From contig JAESUZ010001506.1 in NCBI GenBank assembly GCA_017311185.1, positions 868,001 through 932,000 on the forward strand: a DNA stretch of 64,000 bases, in the 5' to 3' direction. Positions 56,426-64,000 of this stretch are shown piece by piece. Within the stretch, counting starts at the first letter, position 1; every line of letters starts with the position of its first letter. This DNA comes from Proteles cristata cristata (lineage: Eukaryota > Chordata > Mammalia > Carnivora > Hyaenidae). The notes under the pieces were generated by a model. It searched no databases. It worked only from the letters and a program-made list of their open reading frames with translations, and was not told where the DNA came from. A program made the translations under genes and the position numbers.

Positions 56426-57984
56426 GAAAAATGAAAAGACCCGACCAGAAGGACCCATCAAGTATCTTCCAGGTTTTCTGTTCTCTCATATCTTTCCGTC
56501 TTTAAGATTTTCCATGCTTCATCAGCATACCTATTTTTACATATCTTTTAAAGTCAAATTATATAGGACCAATAGAGCCAGGGAACAGAAAGATGCACCT
56601 AATTGAAGACAGTGACTATAGTTGCTGAATAAATGCATGAATGAATGAGCAGACTTCCTGAAATCTAAGTGCTCCATCAGAAGGTGAACCTTTTGGTTCT
56701 TTTTGATAACAAAATACCATTTTGTAAACGTCATCTCTAAGAGAATGGTAACTTCAAATCCCTTAGCAATACACGCAAAAAAAGGAAGCTGGTAAATTTA
56801 CTGCTTCATAAAGAAACGTAGGTTTACTAAAGAAGCCACATCTCTACTCAAGGGATGCTAAGGGATCTTCACAATATCACTTAATTGAAACAAAGTGGAC
56901 TTTTCCTGCAATGGGATCAGTTGGTTCAAATCACCAAGATGATTTTTGCCTAGGTCATCAGGAACATTGGGCAAATAACTCCAGCCAAGAACAGGAGCTA
57001 CACATGCTTGGCGATTATTTGTCCTGTGTAATTTCATTAGTACCAGAAACTCTAGTATCAATTTCAACCCATGATAAAGACATAAAATATTAAATGATGC
57101 CTGAACAAAGACATACTGCTTAGACCCAACAACATGCAAACACCAATAACCACACAAACACAGAATACACCAAGAGAGTTTGTTATAAAAAGCATACGTT
57201 GGAACTTCCTTATATTTCCTAGACTAAAGAAGGCACTCTTTTGGGGGAAAAAACTGGCAAATCACCAACACTAATCTGGACAAAACATTTTAGTTACAAA
57301 TACTTTAGCAACATATTAGTTAAAACTATATTCAGTCCACAACAAAAAAATATTTTCACATCCCAAATAACTACATAAAATATATGAAAAATATATTAAA
57401 TGTGAATACAGAAATTAGATTTTCAGCCCCAAAGGCATTATTTTTTTTTTAATTAGCCTTAAAGGTCACTTTTTCAAATGACTAGAGTACTGGCATTTAG
57501 CCAAAGAAATTTAAACTGGATGATACCTCCTAGACGACCTATCCCCATTCTGTCCAAATAAGATGCTTTATTTCTATTATATATTCCCTACACTACAGCT
57601 GACTAGCACCTCCCACTAAATTAGCTGATGTGATCAGTGTAGTAAAAACAGTTTTAATAATTTTAATACTTCAAGAGAGCTATATATACTCTTTATAAAG
57701 TATGGATTCTTACACATCAAAAATATAAAAGAGAAAATAATAGTAATAGTTCAAATATCATACACATTCATATGCACATACACAAGATGTTCACCTCTGT
57801 AAACTTCTTATAATGATGCTAGAGAAAACCTGCAGCTAAAAATGTTAACCACATCAGCTGAGATAATCAGAGATATTGGAGAGAAAAATGTTACACAAAG
57901 TAAAAATCATTTTAAGGAATGCTATCTCAAGGGAAAACCAAGACAAGTTGGATAGTCCATGCATGGCAAGGAAAAGAATCCTAT

Positions 57985-58198
57985 AGGCCAGGGTTTGGTC
58001 TGGATAATTATTTCCTTTGGAGGGTGGTAGGCATCTCTTGTGCATTGCAGGATGTTTAGCAGTACCCCTGGACTCTACCCACCAGATGCTTGTAGCAATC
58101 CCCCTTCTGTGACAACCAAAACTATCCCCAGACATTGCCAAATGTTCCTGGGATGGAAGGGTTGTAAAGTGTCTCCCAGTCAAGAATCCTGCCTCGGA
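57985..58198 (-). repeat. MER20-type hAT DNA-transposon relic
   Basis: Plus-strand landmarks 'CATTGCAGGATGTTTAGCAG', 'CCCTGGACTCTACCCACCAG', 'GTGACAACCAAAACTATCCC' and 'CAGACATTGCCAAATGTTCC' are the reverse of MER20. Non-autonomous. Confidence 0.85.
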
Positions 58199-58521
58199 TT
58201 CACAGCCATCCTGGTTGCAGCTCCAACCCTTGGATGCCAGCCCAGTTCCTGGCTTTAGATGCAGAGTGAGCCTGCCTATTCTGAGGTCAGACCCTAAAGT
58301 AAGCAGCTCACTGCAAGGTGGAGCAGCTTCCCAGACCATGTCCTCTCGGGACAAGGTGAAAAGGCTCCCAAATCATGAATTCACATGGGACTCATCCAGC
58401 GAAGTTGCTTAGATGTCTAAAATCATATTTTGAGATCTTGGTTCTGTAAGCCAACAACCAAAACAAAGTGAAACTACTATGACAGCAAGTGTGGTGCAAT
58501 CCTTTGAAAATGAAGTGGCAA

Positions 58522-58761
58522 GGGGCGCTTGGGTAGCTCAGTCAGTTAACCGTCTGACTTTGGCTGAGGTCATGATCTCAGGGTCTGAAAGTTCAAGCCT
58601 CACTTTGGGCTCTGGGCTGACAGCTTGGAGCCTGGAGCCTGCTTCAGATTCTGTGTCTCCCTCTCTCTCTGCCTTTTCCCTGCTCATGCTCTGTCTCTCT
58701 GTCTCTGAAAAATAAATAAACATTAAAAAAAAAAAAAACTGAAAAAAAAAAAAAAAGAAAA
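58522..58761 (+). repeat. Felid tRNA-Lys-type SINE with double poly(A)
   Basis: Starts 'GGGGCGCTTGGGTAGCTCAG', with a tail of two A-runs split by CTG. GAAAATGAA at 58506-58514 and 58762-58770 is the recognisable part of the duplication. Confidence 0.95.
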
Positions 58762-59055
58762 GAAAATGAACCAGCAAAACAATCCAAAGGCTTAGAATTG
58801 TATATGAAGAATCTCATGAGGGAAAAATAAAGACACTAAAGATCATCACAACCTTTTTTCTAAGTATAGCTTAACATATATGTTAACATAGATTTTTTTA
58901 AACAGAACTGATATTGTACTCTATTAGTTTAATTGGTTTCCTCTTTTTTATCACATTATTTAGTAACTTCAACTCTGTTGGTTTGGTATTAAATATAGGC
59001 ATCCTTTTGTGTCAACCTCAGGTAATTTGCTCAAAGTATAGTTTAGCTAATCTCT

Positions 59056-59268
59056 CCTTTTTTAATGTTTTTATTTATTTCTGAGAGAGAGAGAGCGTGA
59101 GCAGGGGAGGGTCGGGGGGGAGGGGGAGATAACAGAATCTGAAGCAGGCTCCAGGCTCTGAGACAGCTGTCAGCACAGAGCCCAACATGGGGCTTGAACC
59201 CATGAACCATGAGATCATGACCTGAGCCAAAGTCGGGTGCTTAACTGACTGAGTCACCCAGGTGCCCC
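59056..59268 (-). repeat. Felid tRNA-Lys-type SINE
   Basis: Reverse orientation, ending 'CTGAGTCACCCAGGTGCCCC'. Duplication TAGTTTAGCTAATCTCT (59039-59055) versus TAGTTTGGCTAATCTCT (59269-59285), one change. Confidence 0.97.
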
Positions 59269-59344
59269 TAGTTTGGCTAATCTCTTAAAGTTAATGATCC
59301 CACTTGCCTCATGAGTGAGGCAGGATCACAAAATAGAAAAATAC

Positions 59345-59575
59345 CAGAATAGTATGGTGTTTAAGAATAGCTCCATCAGTTTCCTGCTGTGTGAATCTGG
59401 GCAAGTTACTCAAGTCACACAAGTTTAAACCAGTCTCTTCTTTTAAAAATAGGGATTATGAGAGCATCTATCTGCCATTAAGTTTGACCCAGGGACCCAT
59501 AACAACCTCAGGACACAAAGCCCTTAGCAGTGTCTGGTATATAGTAAGGGCTCAATGAACAGTAAATAATCCTTT
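59345..59575 (+). repeat. MIR-type relic, nearly full length
   Basis: 'GTGTGAATCTGGGCAAGTTA', 'TTTTAAAAATAGGGATTATG', 'GTGTCTGGTATATAGTAAGG' and 'GCTCAATGAACAGTAAATAA' run through the MIR core and tail in order. Confidence 0.75.
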
Positions 59576-59649
59576 TGTTATAAAAAAAAATTATCACTTG
59601 CATGGTCATAATTAAAAATAACAATGAATAATCAATAATTTCACCTTAT

Positions 59650-59870
59650 CATTCTATAGAATACCATGCTTCTAACAATCCAGTAAGTTAGAAGTGAGAA
59701 CTAGAGGAAGAAGCATTATTCTCTTTGCAGAACAAGACACTATACTTGATAAATGCCACATAATCTTTTTATTAAAAAGGAAAATGAAGCAAGAGTAGCT
59801 AAGTGCCCTTACTCAAGACTTAATCCTTCTTTTACCTTGTCAAGGTAATGGAACCAAGGCTTAAGGTGTT
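59650..59870 (-). repeat. Possible MIR-type relic (weak)
   Basis: 'ATTATTCTCTTTGCAGAACA', then 'AAGTGCCCTTACTCAAGACT' and 'ATGGAACCAAGGCTTAAGG' loosely follow reverse MIR order. Low certainty. Confidence 0.35.
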
Positions 59871-60639
59871 AGATATGGGTAGAGTCATTTCCTCATCCTG
59901 TTTTATTATCCATGGGATGGTTCCATCTTGCAGCCTACACAGAACACTGTCCTGGGAACAATGAGTGAGTCTGACATTTCACAGGGGCAAAAGACTCCTA
60001 ACAGCTAACAATATTCTTGGGCCAGAAGTGGATCTCTAAGTAATTTCTGTTCTCCTAAGTTCTCATTCATTCAAAATTTGCTGATATAATTTATTTGCCT
60101 AGTGAATATTGATTGAGGACCATCACCTGCCAAGAATTCTGCAAAAAGCTGGAAGTATCTTGATGATCACAGTTGGGGCACTCAAGGAGATTAGCCCTGG
60201 GAGGGAAGCCAACACTCACTAAAGGGATGCAGAATTTCAAACTGAGCCAAGAAATGGTCGTTTTAAAGTGCAAAACCTCTCCCAGCCTGCAATGTCAGCA
60301 AAGACTTTCCTGAGTAAGTGACACAAGAACTGAGTGGAAATCTCAGGTGTAAAGCTTGGAACCACATTTCCCAGATTCCTTTTAGGGCAGGTCTGGTTAG
60401 ATCCTACCAATGAGAGGCATCTGTGTGAAATCTGGTGCACTGCCCCAGGACTTTAATGTCTACCAATGGTGTGATGTAAGGGAAGAGGGAGGAGGGGGAG
60501 AGGGACACAATCAACATAGAAGACATCTGACCAGACACTCCTGGTTATGAGATCATGGCACTCTCTCCTTTCTCTTAGTCTCCTACAGCTGTCCTGACTT
60601 TTGATCATTTTTAATCTTGTTCTACTGGCCAGATATTAG

Positions 60640-60905
60640 GGCTCTGGATAGCCTTGCCATAAACTCCTTTTTGTTCAAGGTAGCCAGAATTAGCTTCTGC
60701 CATTTGCATTCATCAAGTAGTTTGCTTCTGATAATATGCCATGCTGCACTCCACTGTACTTACATTTAGGATTATGCATGTCTTATCTCCCCAACCAGAC
60801 TGTCAGCTTCCTGAGGCCTGGAGAATGTATTATATTCCTTTGAGCCTCCAGGACCTAGAGCAGTGACTGACTGACACATAGGAAACACTCAGTAAATGGA
60901 AAAAT
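60640..60905 (+). repeat. LINE-2 (L2) 3' end relic
   Basis: 'CAGACTGTCAGCTTCCTGAG', 'GCCTCCAGGACCTAGAGCAG' and 'ACACATAGGAAACACTCAGT' match the L2 3' end closely in order. Confidence 0.75.
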
Positions 60906-62984
60906 AATATGATTTTGTACATGTTCAAAAACAGGAAGTCTGCTAATAATAAATATAAAAGTGCTACTAGATGTTTGAACAGCAAGCAAGAGTTCAGTAG
61001 AGTCAAAAAGTCCTCCGTACCTTACATAAATTTTACAACAACATGGAAATATCCATGTTTTATAATCATCTTCTCAGGTACTTTGTTTTTTTAATAAACT
61101 TCATGAAGAAACCCAGTATGCTAATAACTATAGTCCTATAGGGTCCTGACCTCTGAGCTTATAGTAATTCAGGGTTTTCACCTCCAAACTTCCAAATTGG
61201 TAGAATAAGGCTGCTCAAGTACTCAGGTCCATAGATGCGACACCTAGAAGCCAATTCCACTCACATCTCCCTGCCCTTTCTAATACACAGGGCAATCCAT
61301 GAAGTCCAGTAGGTAGCTAGTGAACTTGGCTTCCAGAGAAATTACCATCTGTTTTTCTACCACTAATAAATAAAGTACCTCTGCTCTATAAAGTGGGACT
61401 GAGCCCTAAAATGAAAATGGAGATAGAACTTTTGTCCAATTTAATGGCTTTTTAAAAATTTTCTTGGGTAGTAAGTTTATGTTGCATGAGCTACATACAG
61501 TCTGAATTTGATCCGGGTCAAATAATGCTACCATGTCCCAAAATCCTGGACATTATACACTTTCCAAATGTACAATGTCATCAAGGTTTTATGACATTTC
61601 CTACAAAAATTCAATAGTCAGGTAGCACTTCATCAGCTGAAGTCTGAATTCAGGTATGAGAACAGAATGTTAAGTCTGCAGCTTGAAAAGTGTACTGTTT
61701 CTCTGACTTCAGCGTCACAGCCATAAGGGGATGCTCCACTGAACAATTTTAATATATGCACATTTTTGTCCCCTACTAAAAGAACTCCATATCTTGGAAT
61801 TAAGGATAGAGCCAAATGGTAGTAGAACCAAAATCTATACTCGATGACCGCTGTTTTCCTACAAAAGATTGCTCAGAGATATTCTGTCACCTGGGGTTCT
61901 CTGTGTATTCAACTTCACTTCCTTCCTCAAGTAACAAAATGCTTAGGGCATTGTGTCCATGCCTGCTGCCCAGACACGTGACCTGTTCACAGGGCTTATG
62001 GTGGACACAAGATTTCTGAGACTCAGGGCTCTGAAGGCAAGGCTGACAGATACGAGGTGCAAGCCTAGCTTTGCCAGGTTAAACATGGCTATGAAAGGAG
62101 CATACCCATTTCTATTGGCATCAAAACACAGTGCTGGCTGCCAAAGAGCCTATAAGAAAGAAATATTAAGTAATAGTACATGCCTGACATTGCCATAAGT
62201 TTATTATTTCTTCCATGCCAATACAGCCTAATCCAAAGCTTATGCTGTTACAATCTAGGCCTGCCCTAAAACAGCCAATTAGGCTAAATGCGGTCAAAAC
62301 TCTAAGGAGTCTCCAGTCCCAAAGACAATGTTTCATGGGCCCATTAGCTTCTGTATTATTTCCACATTTTGACTAGTTTTCTGAATTGTGTGCATTACTT
62401 CTTTGGGGATTATTTGTCCTTCACATTGCAAGTATAATAGAATCTCTGCCCCTTCTCTATGTTACCATTGGTGTCATTTCCTCCCCAAATGTACTGGTAA
62501 ACATGAAGTGAAAAAAAAGTGAAGCTGAAGAATCTCTCCCAATATACATGAAATATTTCCTAATCCATCATCTACATGGTTTAAATAAGTTGGATTATGA
62601 TCATGTTGCCCAAAGGAGCCATAATATACAACTGGCTTTGTTCAAGAACTTCCAAACTAGTTCCCAAACCTTTGATTCTGGCTTATGGAGCAAAGTATAA
62701 AATTTTGCAAAATGTGCACTCTAGCAAATGTCATTTGTCACTTATGCATCGAAAGTACCTTCCCAAAATCTTTATTCAGAATATTAATGCCATTTATTCC
62801 TCAAGAATAAGAGCATTTATTCTCAACTCCAGGTACAATAAGCAATTGTGATGTTGTTCTTTGATTGACACCTGGTGTCATCCTCCTAAAACTTGAGATC
62901 CATAGGAAAATGAGGCTTATTCTTTTAATTTGCACTAACCATTTTATTCAACTTTCCCAAAAACAAAAAACAAAAAGCAAAAAA

Positions 62985-63180
62985 ATTGTATCTAGGTTGC
63001 ATGACCTTGGGCAAACCTACCTACCATAAGCTTCAGTGCCCTTCAGTTTCCTAGGTTAACAACTATACCTGTCTCACAGGATTATGGTCAAGAGTAAGTA
63101 AATAGGGCACATAAGAAGCATAGCAAAATATCCAGCATACAGTGTTCAATGTAAGTTTAATAAACGTTAGCTTTCATCAT
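62985..63180 (+). repeat. MIR-type relic, nearly full length
   Basis: 'GCATGACCTTGGGCAAACCT', 'TTCAGTTTCCTAGGTTAACA', 'CCTGTCTCACAGGATTATGG' and 'TAAGTTTAATAAACGTTAGC' follow MIR in order. Confidence 0.75.
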
Positions 63181-63689
63181 CATTCACTCCTGGGAATTTT
63201 AAACCAAAAGTTTTCTTTTGAATCCTTAGTACCTGCTCTAAGAACTGCCACTCTGTGTCTCTGCTAATCCCGTCTGCCCTCAGGAGCCCAATTGATTCAA
63301 CGGTCCTTGGTCATGTCTTCCAAGATCTCTTCTAAACATCTGTATCAATTAGCTGGAGCTACAAAGGAGAGATCAAGTCACCTGGGCCTTGTCTGTAAAG
63401 ACCTTGACAGAAATGAATTAATAATATAATCCATCAGATCACCAGTATCTTGAGAGTGAGGTGGGAAGCCAGAGGAGATAGAGGTGGCTTCACAGGCCTG
63501 TGACTTGTGTAGCTGCATGGTTCCCCATTGCTGAGAAGGGCCCCAGGTTTGGTTTTATGCTCATTCAGAAATTCTCTTTGAACAATTTTCATTTTGCACA
63601 AATTATGTAGGTGGCTGCGACTTGAGATTTTTGATCAGAGTGATATAAATTTTCATGTTTTAAAAGGACTACTCGAGGTTTTGTGTTAA

Positions 63690-63800
63690 GAACAGCCTAT
63701 AGGAAAGGTAAGGGTGGAAGCAGTAAAAAAAAGCTAGGATGCTGTTGATATAAACAAGGTGAGAGATGATAGTGGCAAATGACACCGGGAGGAGGGGCCA
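63690..63800 (+). repeat. Ancient interspersed repeat, family not assigned (fragment)
   Basis: 'AAGGGTGGAAGCAGTAAAAA' and 'AGGTGAGAGATGATAGTGGC' match the later part of the common repeat seen at 36250-36900 and 37575-38060. Confidence 0.4.
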
Positions 63801-64000
63801 GTTAGAGTCCATTTGTCTGCAGTTGCAGCATGGTTGCCCAGCAATATGCCTGTCTGCAGCAGTGTCCTGGCCAGTTTCCCATCAGTTCCTGCCCAGTTTC
63901 CATGCTGTCTGCCTATTAACCTGACAGCCCTATGCCTTTCCAACACATGTTCTTTTCTTTAAAAATCAGGTGGTTGGTTTCTCTTCTTGCCTATTCTTTA

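Larger units (their letters stand above)
14444..64000 (-). other. ERC2: ERC2 intron upstream of the 14306-14443 exon (partial, at least 49.5 kb)
   Basis: The next upstream ERC2 exon should, from memory of the protein, end in a Lys-rich segment just before IENLQ. I searched by eye for its complement and did not find it. The whole remainder is therefore most simply one long intron, typical of this very large gene. Its repeats and the one exon-like candidate are listed separately. Stretches where I see nothing beyond unique intron sequence: 14444-15640, 15790-16450, 28900-29270, 29480-33230 (apart from two sites listed), 33730-35550, 36900-37570, 38900-39230, 40780-41340, 41700-42530, 42660-43430, 44120-45230, 45490-46170, 48870-50190, 50570-51330, 52700-53260, 54750-55970, 56430-57980, 58200-58500, 59870-60640, 60910-62980 and 63190-63690. 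Confidence 0.75.

Noticed and set aside
57854..58354. 166-codon minus-strand frame, the longest in the window
   Set aside because: About 200 bp of it is a MER20 relic and the rest is unique intron. Composition and context give no support for a gene.

Overview
The window is mammalian nuclear DNA from a cat-family carnivore. About twenty tRNA-Lys-type carnivore SINEs in the felid arrangement (head 'GGGGCGCCTGGGTGGCT', then a CT-rich stretch, then an AATAAA-bearing A-rich tail) are scattered on both strands, with several 3' ends of the young carnivore L1 among them. This is not a bacterial, plasmid or viral window, and most open reading frames in it are repeat translations or chance.

Only one host gene can be supported: ERC2 (CAST/ELKS2, a presynaptic active-zone scaffold), transcribed from the minus strand. 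Three consecutive internal exons lie at 14306-14443, 4737-4877 and 1417-1557 (138, 141 and 141 bp). All have exact AG/GT borders and are in phase 0, and together they encode 140 continuous residues of the coiled-coil rod. The introns are 9,428 bp (4878-14305) and 3,179 bp (1558-4736). From 14444 to the right edge (at least 49.5 kb) I recognise no further exon, so that part reads as one very long intron. Positions 1-1416 are the start of the next downstream intron.

Layout. 0-5 kb: two exons, one SINE, MIR and other old repeats, a CA repeat. 5-14.4 kb: a 5'-inverted L1 (6.0-8.8 kb), a 5'-truncated L1 (9.4-10.2 kb), a 236-bp GGA/GAA/GCA purine tract (11.86-12.10 kb), hAT and MIR relics, then the third exon. 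16.4-28.9 kb: largely old minus-strand L1 sequence (remnants of at least two elements) with eight or so SINEs inserted into it. 29-35.5 kb: mostly unique intron with one exon-like candidate and a G-rich tract. 35.5-64 kb: unique intron mixed with L1, L2, MIR, hAT and unassigned old repeats, dated relative to one another by SINE insertions.

I found no undescribed biological system. The observations most worth following up are structural: an L1 with the signature of twin priming, two SINEs landing one after another in the same target site, a SINE 'head' of about 30 bp bounded by direct repeats but with no body or tail, a large purine/triplet tract in the ERC2 intron, and a 47-bp exon-like segment that would introduce a stop codon.
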